64,000 nt of DNA, taken from positions 1 to 64,000 of the forward strand of contig NZ_JAQMUE010000075.1 of NCBI RefSeq assembly GCF_028330985.1, in the 5' to 3' direction. This DNA comes from Roseofilum reptotaenium CS-1145. Its GTDB lineage: Bacteria > Cyanobacteriota > Cyanobacteriia > Cyanobacteriales > Desertifilaceae. The position numbers and the translations under genes were made by a program. The notes under the pieces are model-generated. The model saw only the letters and a program-made list of their open reading frames with translations. It was not told where the DNA came from and searched no databases. Shown here piece after piece: positions 37,389 through 46,058 of the stretch (positions are counted from its first letter, which is position 1; each line of letters begins with the position of its first letter).

Positions 37389-37598
37389 AAAATGTCCTAA
37401 CTCTCCTTTTCTCTACTATACGAAACGGTCACGGTGTACTCTAGAACAGCACTTCGCAGTCTATAGCAAGGCGAGATGGCATTCTCCTGTATTACCGATT
37501 GCCTATTGCCTAGCGCGAAGCATAATCTTCAAACCCTTATAGGCAAAGCTTTTTAGCTAAAGCGATAGAGCCATACAAAAATTTTTTTGCCATAACCC

Positions 37599-37628
37599 TT
37601 GACATTCTTGTATTATGCTGTGTAGTAT
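37599..37628 (+). promoter_or_regulatory. Strong promoter of the small-gene / Y RNA / Ro60 unit
   Basis: A perfect -35 TTGACA (37599-37604) and a -10 TAGTAT (37623-37628) with an 18-bp spacer. It is the first convincing promoter after the thrC terminator and predicts a transcript starting near 37635. The rest of 37241-37598 holds repeats only. Confidence 0.65.
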
Positions 37629-37634
37629 AGTGAA

Positions 37635-38129
<495 letters not shown>

Positions 38130-38205
38130 AGTTTAAATCTTCTCAACTCCTGAACCGCAGGCTTTGGACAATCTACTCCCAAACAAGAATCGCCAGAGGT
38201 GAACC

Positions 38206-38442
38206 ATGAAAGCACCAAACTGTAACGAAATTTGTCCCTGGGTTCGCAATACCCAAAACCTAGATCACTACGTTTGCCTCAAGTGCGGTCAGGAGCGTTT
38301 CTTAAACGAAATCCAATCGAATAAACCGCCATTAGGGTTACTGGTTCTGATGCTAATGGCGATCGTTCTAACGATCTTTGTTCAAGAAGGAAAAACCCCC
38401 GAACAACCAGCACCCCAACTGGACGCACTCAGCACCCCTTGA
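38206..38442 (+). CDS. Small zinc-ribbon membrane protein upstream of Y RNA array
   Basis: 78 residues. A four-cysteine zinc-ribbon-like head (CNEICPW ... CLKCGQERF) is followed by one membrane helix (about 43-60) and a short Pro-rich tail. It could tether a complex to the membrane. Function unknown. It ends 22 bp before the first Y RNA-like unit. Confidence 0.7.
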   Translation: MKAPNCNEICPWVRNTQNLDHYVCLKCGQERFLNEIQSNKPPLGLLVLMLMAIVLTIFVQEGKTPEQPAPQLDALSTP

Positions 38443-38464
38443 AAAACAAGATTTAGAGGGATAT

Positions 38465-38624
38465 AACTGTACCGTACCCCAACAGGTTCAGCATACATAA
38501 ATGGTGTCTCTTAAAAAGACAATGTGGGTTCGATTCCCACCATCCGCCCTTCATCTTGGCGGATGTCGCTCAATTGGTAGAGCAACAAAACAAATATTGC
38601 TGAGTTGACTTGTACGGTACAGTT
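38465..38624 (+). ncRNA. Y RNA-like unit 1 with circularly permuted tRNA-like module
   Basis: Closed by a perfect 13-bp terminal helix, AACTGTACCGTAC (38465-38477) with GTACGGTACAGTT (38612-38624). An asymmetric internal loop (5' CCCAAC, 3' TTGACTT) separates it from an inner helix TTCAGC/GCTGAG. The insert holds tRNA parts in swapped order: a T-arm GTGGG-TTCGATT-CCCAC, the 3' acceptor strand CATCCGCC, a 9-nt loop, the 5' acceptor strand GGCGGATG, then a D-arm GCTC-AATTGGTA-GAGC. The acceptor helix is thus capped by a loop and the open side faces the Y stem. Known bacterial Y RNAs carry a tRNA-mimic module; this fits well. Confidence 0.85.
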
Positions 38625-38637
38625 TTGAGGAATAAAT

Positions 38638-38767
38638 TCGCACCGCGCCCTAACTCAAAAAGCTTACATATTAGCTCATTGGTAGAGCATTCGACTCTTA
38701 ATCGACTGGTAGCAGGTTCAAATCCTGTATATGTGCCCCAACGCTTTTTGTGACTTGCGCGGTGTGC
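38638..38767 (+). ncRNA. Y RNA-like unit 2 with Lys(CUU)-type tRNA-like insert
   Basis: Terminal helix CACCGCGC (38641-38648) with GCGCGGTG (38757-38764); internal loop 5' CCTAAC, 3' TGACTT; inner helix CAAAAAGC/GCTTTTTG (38656-38663 / 38743-38750). The insert (38664-38742) is a tRNA-like fold in normal order: weak acceptor ACATAT/ATATGT, D-arm GCTCATTGGTAGAGC, anticodon arm with loop CTCTTAA (CUU), T-arm GCAGG-TTCAAAT-CCTGT. An automatic scan may call it tRNA-Lys, but the surrounding nested helices show it is part of a larger RNA. Confidence 0.82.
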
Positions 38768-38832
38768 TCTTCATTCCTTCCCATTTTTCTTTCCTCCTCC
38801 CCTATTTACAGGGTTACAAAATATAAAAATTA

Positions 38833-38972
38833 TCATTTCGCGCCCCGACTCATCAAGCTTACATATTAGCCAAATGGAAAAAGGCGCTTGATTTAGGCTC
38901 AAGAACATGCGGGTTCGATTCCCGTGTATGACCCAACAGCTTGTTGAACTTGCGCGAAATGACCTTTTTTTT
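38833..38972 (+). ncRNA. Y RNA-like unit 3 with Leu(UAG)-type tRNA-like insert
   Basis: Terminal helix TCATTTCGCGC (38833-38843) with GCGCGAAATGA (38952-38962), 11 bp; internal loop 5' CCCGACT, 3' GAACTT; inner helix CAAGCT/AGCTTG (38854-38859 / 38938-38943). The insert starts like unit 2 (GCTTACATATTAGC) and has a D-arm, an anticodon-like arm CTTGA-TTTAGGC-TCAAG (UAG) and a T-arm GCGGG-TTCGATT-CCCGT, but a short variable region and poor acceptor pairing, unlike a true tRNA-Leu. Eight T follow the terminal helix, so it may also terminate transcription. Confidence 0.82.
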
Positions 38973-38973
38973 A

Positions 38974-38986
38974 AGCGCTGTGCGCT
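38974..38986. repeat. AGCGC-TGT-GCGCT palindrome copy
   Basis: Copy of the dispersed hairpin between Y RNA-like units 3 and 4, followed by GGTAATCGGTAA, the usual heptamer-like companion. Confidence 0.6.
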
Positions 38987-39034
38987 GGTAATCGGTAAAG
39001 CGGTTTTACCTTACAAATCATTATTAATTGTTTA

Positions 39035-39167
39035 ATTACAATCGCGCCCCAACTTAAATCGCCTACATACTCTCCACCAACTAAACCGGTGCGTACTTGG
39101 AGTTGTACGCTGCGAGCCTGAACCGATATTAGCAGGCATAAAAAGCGATTTTAACTTGTGCGGTAAT
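39035..39167 (+). ncRNA. Y RNA-like unit 4, insert without clear tRNA form
   Basis: Terminal helix in two parts with a 3-nt bulge: ATTAC/GTAAT and CGCGC/GTGCG (39035-39047 with 39158-39167); internal loop 5' CCCAACTT, 3' TTAACTT; inner helix AAATCGC/GCGATTT (39056-39062 / 39145-39151). The insert begins CCTACATA like units 2 and 3 but then departs: stems CCAA/TTGG and GCCTG/CAGGC are possible, no T-loop is seen. It may be degenerate or present a different module. Confidence 0.7.
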
Positions 39168-39248
39168 GTTATTCTTAGAAACCCGGTTTCTAGCGACAAG
39201 TTTATACGAATTATCTATAAAAGTTTGTCTTATATGTCTAGGAGATGA

Positions 39249-40691
<1,443 letters not shown>

Positions 40692-40696
40692 TCGGA

Positions 40697-40728
40697 AAAC
40701 CTCCTCATTCACTGGGGAGGTTTTTTTA
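40697..40728 (+). terminator. Intrinsic terminator of the Ro60 unit
   Basis: CCTCC at 40701-40705 pairs with GGAGG at 40717-40721, with flanking A and T tracts extending the stem, then a T-run. A second copy of the same terminator occurs at 45932. Confidence 0.85.
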
Positions 40729-40790
40729 TGCCATTGTGAGTTTTTGTAAAATTTAAATCCTGTTCGTTAAATCACTATGATACGGTAGTG
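40697..40790. repeat. Direct repeat R1 flanking accessory island
   Basis: 94 bp that recur in the same orientation at 45932-46026 with scattered mismatches. It includes the terminator and a following stretch TGTAAAATTTAAATC, TGTTCGTTAAATCA and GTAGTG that may carry a promoter. Confidence 0.88.
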
Positions 40791-40861
40791 AATAACGAGA
40801 GAGCATTTTTAAATGATTTTCAACTGTGTGCCCCTTCTCGATTTTGATTCACCTCACTTAT

Positions 40862-40874
40862 AGCGCTTTGCGCT
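40862..40874. repeat. AGCGC-TTT-GCGCT palindrome copy
   Basis: Hairpin copy in the leader of the gene at 40921. Confidence 0.6.
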
Positions 40875-40920
40875 GTAACGGATTACAGTATTATTAAGAT
40901 TAAATCAAGGATTAATAGAT

Positions 40921-42618
40921 ATGCCACTTAAATTAAAAACCAAAAAACCTATATTAATAGACTCTGAAGGTTACGCCTCTGGGAAAATAATAGCGATAGA
41001 GTTTAGACTTAACACAAAAAGGTATAACCCTTTAGAAGGTGTAGAATACGAAACCGGCGATCGTTATAATTGGTTAGTGAAAACTACAACAAAGAGTTTG
41101 AGTTTCCGTAGGAATCTAGACTTTTTTACGCAAACAAGAATAGACCATAAAAAACATACATACACTGACTCATGTAATTATAATAAAGAGAGAGAAGACT
41201 ATAATGAATTAACAAGGGTTTTACTTAATTCAGGGGCGTTTCCCGAAGAATTTTTATTTTCTGAATTGATCGATATAGCGACTATTAAATATGATTCATA
41301 TGGATTTGAGTACAAGGAAGAGATAGACTTTTATAGGTTGAATAAAGATTTAATAGGAAGGCGTATTAAATTTCAACTTTATGATTGTTTAAACCCCAAA
41401 ATAAAAACCTACTCAATTAAGCTAGACGAGCGCTACGATAACCCGACCATAATACTCCATAAAAAGTCTTATTCAATGGGAAAATTAGTCAGCGATCGCT
41501 TACCTCATGAGTCACCTCAACGCACTGAAGACGATATCAAGAATTTACAACTACTCACCTTCGGTGTAGACTCAGAAAATCTCAAACGACAGGAAACTCA
41601 AATGAACCCCCAAGCTAAAGAACGTAAAAAAACCATCAAAGCAATACAAAAGCGGGAAGACTATAAAGAATTAATCAAGCATACCCCACTTAATAAATTG
41701 GAGTATCACCAGGTTGACGGATACTATCCTTTTAATGAGTTTAAGGATGATTTTTTGTTTTATTATTACACCCAAAGCAAAGGCATTATAGATTATGCAA
41801 CTTCGTTAGCGAATGAGGATATAATATCTCTGCGGTTGGGTATTGATAGTATCATCGCTACTGACTGTAAGTTCCTCTGGCTTAAGGATGAACTACTATC
41901 CGCATTTAGGCAAACCTCAATACCACCATTAGCGGAAATAAAAGAGGTTGTGCCCATTATTTGTCTTTTTCCTCCACTTGATTCATTTTATGAGTACCGC
42001 ATCCGCTATATTAAAATCTTGACTACTAAGCTCAATAAAACAAATTACGCTCGACTTTATGATAAAGAAAGAGTTCATTTATTTCCCGACCCGATACCAC
42101 CAAGCGATCTACAAAAAGATGTATTGGCAACTACGATTAGAATCTACACCACGACTTACGACTTCTTTACTACATTTCGAGTAATTGATGGGGTCTTACA
42201 TAAGAACAATAACCAAATAGAAACGGGTGTATACTACGAAGAAAAAGATAAAGCGTTTATTAACTCAGTCAATGATATATTTTTTAATCTTTTGCTTTAT
42301 CTATCTACTAAGCCAGAGCTAATTGAAGCGCCACTAAAAATCTCCACTAAAGCAGGCGGGAAAGGGTTTGGCAAGACGCAAAAACGCTTGTTTGATCCTC
42401 AAGTTATCGGCTCCGATTACCGTCAAGTTTACGATTACGAAGCCCCACCAGACGTATACGATATCACAGAAAGACACCCTACACCCCGTACCCACTGGAG
42501 GATGGGACACTGGAAAAGAGTAGCTTACGGCAAGGACAGAACAGAGAGACGCTGGCAGTGGATCAAGCCCGTTCTTGTCAATCCTGGCGCTTACCCCTCT
42601 CAAGATCGATTGTTTTGA
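40921..42618 (+). CDS. Unknown AT-rich accessory protein with C-terminal HWRxGHW motif
   Basis: 565 residues, Lys/Tyr/Asp-rich, no membrane segment. Base composition is much more AT-rich than its surroundings and HIP1 sites are rare, signs of recent transfer. The C-terminal 40 residues carry RTHWRMGHWKRVAYGKDRTE followed by RRWQWIKP; this HWRxGHW(R/K)R...R..WI tail recurs at the end of many plasmid- and phage-encoded proteins of unknown function. I cannot assign a role. It is the first gene inside the repeat-flanked island. Confidence 0.7.
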   Translation: MPLKLKTKKPILIDSEGYASGKIIAIEFRLNTKRYNPLEGVEYETGDRYNWLVKTTTKSLSFRRNLDFFTQTRIDHKKHTYTDSCNYNKEREDYNELTRVLLNSGAFPEEFLFSELIDIATIKYDSYGFEYKEEIDFYRLNKDLIGRRIKFQLYDCLNPKIKTYSIKLDERYDNPTIILHKKSYSMGKLVSDRLPHESPQRTEDDIKNLQLLTFGVDSENLKRQETQMNPQAKERKKTIKAIQKREDYKELIKHTPLNKLEYHQVDGYYPFNEFKDDFLFYYYTQSKGIIDYATSLANEDIISLRLGIDSIIATDCKFLWLKDELLSAFRQTSIPPLAEIKEVVPIICLFPPLDSFYEYRIRYIKILTTKLNKTNYARLYDKERVHLFPDPIPPSDLQKDVLATTIRIYTTTYDFFTTFRVIDGVLHKNNNQIETGVYYEEKDKAFINSVNDIFFNLLLYLSTKPELIEAPLKISTKAGGKGFGKTQKRLFDPQVIGSDYRQVYDYEAPPDVYDITERHPTPRTHWRMGHWKRVAYGKDRTERRWQWIKPVLVNPGAYPSQDRLF

Positions 42619-42624
42619 GACATT

Positions 42625-42696
42625 ATGGCAACCATCACCTTAGAAGTTCCCGATGCACTCGTTCCCCATCTTAATGCTTTAGGCGATCGCCACTAA
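42625..42696 (+). pseudogene. 5' half of a small antitoxin-like gene split by an insertion
   Basis: 23 codons: MATITLEVPDALVPHLNALG then DRH and stop. The last part (positions 42651-42691) is duplicated at 43420-43460, where the reading continues DELVPHINALGDRLPTVLQQ and SLQAPLPNHVYHYILNFLS. The two pieces together make a plausible complete small protein, now separated by the HNH cassette. Confidence 0.7.
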
Positions 42697-42727
42697 CACA
42701 GCAATAACATAGCCTCTGAGGTAAACC

Positions 42728-42970
42728 ATGAATGCACAATTGATGATCCAACCCTCCTCTTTTATTGATGCTGGTATTCAAATTAAGCCAGTTCGAGGGT
42801 TATTCTTATTCAAATTTAGTGAAGACCTGCAAGAGCGACTGGAGGGCCTGAACGAAAAACAGCGAGAGTCACAGCTATCACCCGATGAAGCAGTAGAATT
42901 GACTGGAATGTTGGAACTAGACCGAATTTTCACGCTGCTTAATGCAAAAATTATTGCTGAGTACGAATAA
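42728..42970 (+). CDS. Small partner protein of HNH endonuclease
   Basis: 80 residues (GIQIKPVRGLFLFKFSEDLQ, then acidic helices). It lies 2 bp upstream of the HNH gene and is a frequent upstream neighbour of such genes in cyanobacteria. An antitoxin or regulator role is possible but unproven. Confidence 0.65.
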   Translation: MNAQLMIQPSSFIDAGIQIKPVRGLFLFKFSEDLQERLEGLNEKQRESQLSPDEAVELTGMLELDRIFTLLNAKIIAEYE

Positions 42971-42972
42971 AT

Positions 42973-43422
42973 ATGGCAATTTCAAAAGAGATTCGGCAAC
43001 AGGTTCGAGAACGAGCTAAATACCTGTGTGAATACTGCCATTCCTCTGAAGAAGCCAGTGCAGCACGGTTTGAAATCGATCACATCCAACCGCGATCGCG
43101 TGGAGGGGCAGATACATTTGAAAATTTGGCTTTGGCTTGTCAGCGATGTAATGGCTACCGTTACAATTTCACAGAAGGGACTGACCCAGAATCTCAAATT
43201 TCTACTCAGTTGTTTAACCCACGGCTGCATCAGTGGAATGAGCATTTTGTTTGGCAGAAAGGCGGTCTAGTAATTCGAGGCAAGACTTCCATGGGGCGTG
43301 CAACGTGCGATCGGTTAGATTTGAATGACCAAGAGCATAATGATGGGGCAATTGTTAAAGCCCGTCGTTTTTGGATTCGGGGCGGTTGGCATCCACCATC
43401 AGATGACACCATTGAATCCTGA
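42973..43422 (+). CDS. HNH endonuclease
   Basis: 149 residues. The HNH/beta-beta-alpha-metal fold is clear: two zinc CxxC knuckles (CEYCHS, CQRCNG), the catalytic FEIDHIQPRSRGG and ENLALACQRCNGYR. Stand-alone HNH proteins of this length act as DNA nickases or cutters in mobile elements and defence. With its partner it forms a cassette bracketed by a 41-bp duplication of target sequence. Confidence 0.88.
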   Translation: MAISKEIRQQVRERAKYLCEYCHSSEEASAARFEIDHIQPRSRGGADTFENLALACQRCNGYRYNFTEGTDPESQISTQLFNPRLHQWNEHFVWQKGGLVIRGKTSMGRATCDRLDLNDQEHNDGAIVKARRFWIRGGWHPPSDDTIES

Positions 43423-43550
43423 CGAACTCGTTCCCCATATCAATGCTTTAGGCGATCGCCTTCCCACTGTACTACAACAAAGCTTACAAGCCCCACTCCC
43501 CAACCACGTCTATCACTACATCCTCAACTTCCTTTCATTGAGGCGAACAG
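43420..43550 (+). pseudogene. 3' half of the split antitoxin-like gene
   Basis: Continues the protein begun at 42625 (see there). The stop of the HNH gene lies inside the duplicated segment. After LNFLS the open frame runs on to 43729 with sequence I do not recognise, probably fused unrelated DNA; the rest of 43550-43750 shows no other gene. Confidence 0.6.
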
Positions 43551-43750
43551 AGTTGGGGACGATCTCTGAGGTTCATGGTAGGATTAGGGAAACTATCTCA
43601 ATTCCCCTTAAAGTGTTGAAAAGTGTAATACCATTTCTCTATGATACTGCGCTTAATGAAATGCTCCAGACCGTTTCTTCTAGAGAAATTATTAGTTGCA
43701 AGATTAAAGAGAAAGAGCCTGTCCATTGAGATTATGGTCGATCAAAAAAA

Positions 43751-44125
43751 TCATGCTTTAACTTCACGTTTGGCTTTGGCTGCTCGCAGTTTTTCCCATG
43801 CTGCTTCAGTTCCGAGTTTCGGGGGCATGGCAGCAATTTTCGCAATCAGATCCCGATTTTTTTCTTCATAATATAGACGCAGTTCTTCCGCTTCCTTAAG
43901 AACTTGCTGATATTCCGCTTCCACCAGAGCGCAATTTTCTTCAATGTACGTTAAAGCGCTGTTTATTTGTGCTTCTGTTAGGTCAAATAATCCCCGGATA
44001 AACTTAGACGGATATTGAGCAGTCACATAGTCCATGATATCGTAGATCGTGATCCGTGTTCCGGCGATGGTCAGTCCTCGTTCTGTACGGATAATCCCAG
44101 TTTGTTCATCGGATGGGTTGGTCAT
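43751..44125 (-). CDS. DUF433-family antitoxin-like protein
   Basis: 124 residues from ATG 44125 (MTNPSDEQTGIIRTERGLTI). The DUF433 winged-helix core AGTRITIYDIMDYVTAQYPS and a long charged coiled-coil tail are visible. DUF433 proteins are usually the antitoxin of PIN-type toxins; no toxin gene is adjacent. Its first 13 codons and upstream DNA match those of the unrelated mntA gene at 44784. Confidence 0.8.
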   Translation of the reverse strand: MTNPSDEQTGIIRTERGLTIAGTRITIYDIMDYVTAQYPSKFIRGLFDLTEAQINSALTYIEENCALVEAEYQQVLKEAEELRLYYEEKNRDLIAKIAAMPPKLGTEAAWEKLRAAKAKREVKA

Positions 44126-44201
44126 GATTTTTTCCAAAAAATCTAGTGCCTGAAGGTCAATTTCATTCTATCCCTTTATTCGTCTGCAAACTCTGCCTCT
44201 A

Positions 44202-44474
44202 TCATTCGCTGTACCACTTCCAGTAAAAGTAAGCATGAGCCAAAATATCGCGCAAGCCAGCAATTTTACGCCATTAAGCTTCTGGATGTTGCGATCGCAT
44301 TTCTTCAGGAATATTTTTGACCGCTTCTCCGATAATCTCCAAATTCCGTACCACCGCATCATAGGTGCGTTCATCGGTTGGGAACTCTTCAAACGTCATT
44401 CCTTGGCTGTATCGCTTGACTTTAGCACAAGACGTGAGGATATCTTCCAAGTACAGACGCACACTACGCGACAT
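44202..44474 (-). pseudogene. hepT: HepT (HEPN ribonuclease toxin) with in-frame stop and lost tail
   Basis: Reads MSRSVRLYLEDILTSCAKVK through MRSQHPEA, then TAA (44274-44276), then continues in the same frame WRKIAGLRDILAHAYFYWKW-YSE and stop. The Rx4H catalytic motif (RDILAH) is beyond the stop codon. The usual last 15-20 residues are missing. The toxin is thus inactive unless the stop is read through. Overlaps mntA by 11 bp, the classic arrangement. Confidence 0.85.
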
Positions 44475-44784
44475 AAATTGCCTCCTGTTCTACCGTAGAA
44501 CGAATCAGAGGTTTGAGCATTACTCTACTCACCAAATCTACTCGCGTTCCTAAACGATCTTCCAGATAAAACTTGACATCCATATAGCGATCGAAGCTCA
44601 CCAATCCATCAAATTCTACTAAAATATCCACATCACTATCCGGTGTGGCTTCATCCCTAGCAACAGAGCCAAATATCGCCAGCGAAGTTACGCCAAACTC
44701 TTTTAAGGCTTGCTGGTGTTGTGCCAAAATCCCTAATACTTTGTCACGGATAATCCCAGTGGGTTTGTTGGATGGGTTGGTCAT
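44464..44784 (-). CDS. mntA: MntA-type nucleotidyltransferase antitoxin
   Basis: 106 residues with GSVARDEATPDSDVDILVEF, the minimal nucleotidyltransferase motif GSx(R)GxxxxxSDxDLx. MntA neutralises HepT by adding AMP to a tyrosine near the active site. The gene looks intact, while the toxin is broken. Starts MTNPSNKPTGIIRD. Confidence 0.88.
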   Translation of the reverse strand: MTNPSNKPTGIIRDKVLGILAQHQQALKEFGVTSLAIFGSVARDEATPDSDVDILVEFDGLVSFDRYMDVKFYLEDRLGTRVDLVSRVMLKPLIRSTVEQEAIYVA

Positions 44785-44878
44785 GATTTTGTCAAAAAAA
44801 CATGATGGCTAAAAATCAATTATAGCCCTTCTTCCTTGGGACAGGTTATCAATATAGAAATTCCTCAAGTTATCGAAA

Positions 44879-45103
44879 ATGATTAGTGAATTAGATCGAG
44901 TTGTTTTAACCACAGATTTACCAGAGTATTATTTCAAAACTGGCGATATTGGCACGGTGCTGTTAGTCCATCAAGAAGGTTTGGGCTATGAAGTAGAATT
45001 TATCACCATCACCGGAAAACCGCTTGCGATCGTTTCTTTGTTTAATTCTCAAGTTCGGGCGATCGGTGACAGAGAAATTGCCCAAGCACGAGTTTTGACC
45101 TAA
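44879..45103 (+). CDS. DUF4926 small protein
   Basis: 74 residues (MISELDRVVLTTDLPEYYFK, TGDIGTVLLVH, GYEVEFITITGKPLAIVSL). A small beta-barrel protein of the DUF4926 family, common near toxin-antitoxin and mobile genes in cyanobacteria. Function unknown. Confidence 0.8.
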   Translation: MISELDRVVLTTDLPEYYFKTGDIGTVLLVHQEGLGYEVEFITITGKPLAIVSLFNSQVRAIGDREIAQARVLT

Positions 45104-45131
45104 TTATTCATTTATATTTTAAACCAACAAA

Positions 45132-45485
45132 TTAAGCTGTGGCAAATTCGGTGAAATGCCGTTTGCTAGGATGATGGAACCCTAAAACAATATCATTTTG
45201 AGGAATGCCCGCAGCGAGTAAATCATCGACAATGCAGAAATTCGTTACGTCTTGTTCCACCCAAACTTTGCTATCTTTAATTTTCAAATAGATAATGATA
45301 TGCTGCACTAGCTTTTCAGCCTGCCAGCCAAAGCGAAACCAAAGATATTCATCTCTAATTTCATCTAAAGCTAGGCGATCGCTGACTTCACATTCAGGAT
45401 TTTTCTGAACTTGATGGATCTTCATACCATAATATTCGGTCAAAATTCGTTTTATGATCGAGCGGTAATTTTCCAAGTCAGCCAT
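45132..45485 (-). CDS. xisI: XisI, fdxN excision controlling factor
   Basis: 117 residues (YRSIIKRILTEYYGMKIHQV, CEVSDRLALDEIRDEYLWFR, GFHHPSKRHFTEFA). XisI and XisH were first described as controllers of fdxN element excision in Anabaena and are widespread in non-heterocystous species, possibly as a toxin-antitoxin-like pair. Start overlaps xisH by 34 bp. Looks intact. Confidence 0.9.
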   Translation of the reverse strand: MADLENYRSIIKRILTEYYGMKIHQVQKNPECEVSDRLALDEIRDEYLWFRFGWQAEKLVQHIIIYLKIKDSKVWVEQDVTNFCIVDDLLAAGIPQNDIVLGFHHPSKRHFTEFATA

Positions 45486-45845
45486 TTGACCAGTTCCTCC
45501 TTCACTGTATCTACTACCATTAAAAAAACTCGATTATCTTTAATCACTGCTTGCACAGATTTTCTTTGAAAAAAATCTTCATAGATCAGACGATCAATCG
45601 CTAAATACAATGTATTGTCCCAATGCCCCATGAAAGTCATACATTAGGGATTTTCCCACAAAACTTTTGACTTCAACAACTATTTTTTTGCCTTCTCGTT
45701 CTGCGGCAATTGGTTTTTCGGCTGCTAGATCCGCATAAAGTTCAGCATCTTCATATTTGATGAAGTAAGGATCAGCGGTAATGAGCCAACCTTCTTTAAT
45801 TAAGGCGTTCTTGACCGCATCATGATAAATGTCTTTGGCAGGCAT
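45452..45845 (-). pseudogene. xisH: XisH, frameshifted with internal deletion
   Basis: The first part (MPAKDIYHDAVKNALIKEGW to DFHGALGQYIVFSD-stop) and the second part (TLYLAIDRLIYEDFFQRKSV to the C-terminus) are both canonical but in different frames. The dozen or so residues that normally join GQY to LYLAIDR are missing. XisH has a restriction-endonuclease-like fold (DPYFIKYED, VEVKSF); the deletion falls just after it. Confidence 0.88.
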
Positions 45846-45931
45846 AGTGTAAGGGAATCCATAGTAATTTTAGTTTACACTACATAGGGTAGTTTCAGTG
45901 TGGCGATCGCTAATTTACCCGCACCCGAATT

Positions 45932-46026
45932 AAAACCTCCTCATTCACTGGGGAGGTTTTTTGGGGCCATTGCGATCTTTTGTAAAATTTAAATCTTGTT
46001 CGTTAAATCACCGTGATAAAGTAGTG
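45932..46026. repeat. Direct repeat R2 flanking accessory island
   Basis: Second copy of the segment at 40697-40790, including the CCTCC/GGAGG terminator. It ends 32 bp ahead of the next gene, so it probably supplies that gene's promoter. Confidence 0.88.
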
Positions 46027-46058
46027 GCTGAAGAATTCAGCTAGTCCAAGCTACAATC

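Noticed and set aside
38664-38930. Ordinary tRNA-Lys and tRNA-Leu genes
   Set aside because: Arms are present, but weak acceptor helices, no class-II arm in the Leu-type and the enclosing Y-type double helices argue for tRNA mimics within larger RNAs.
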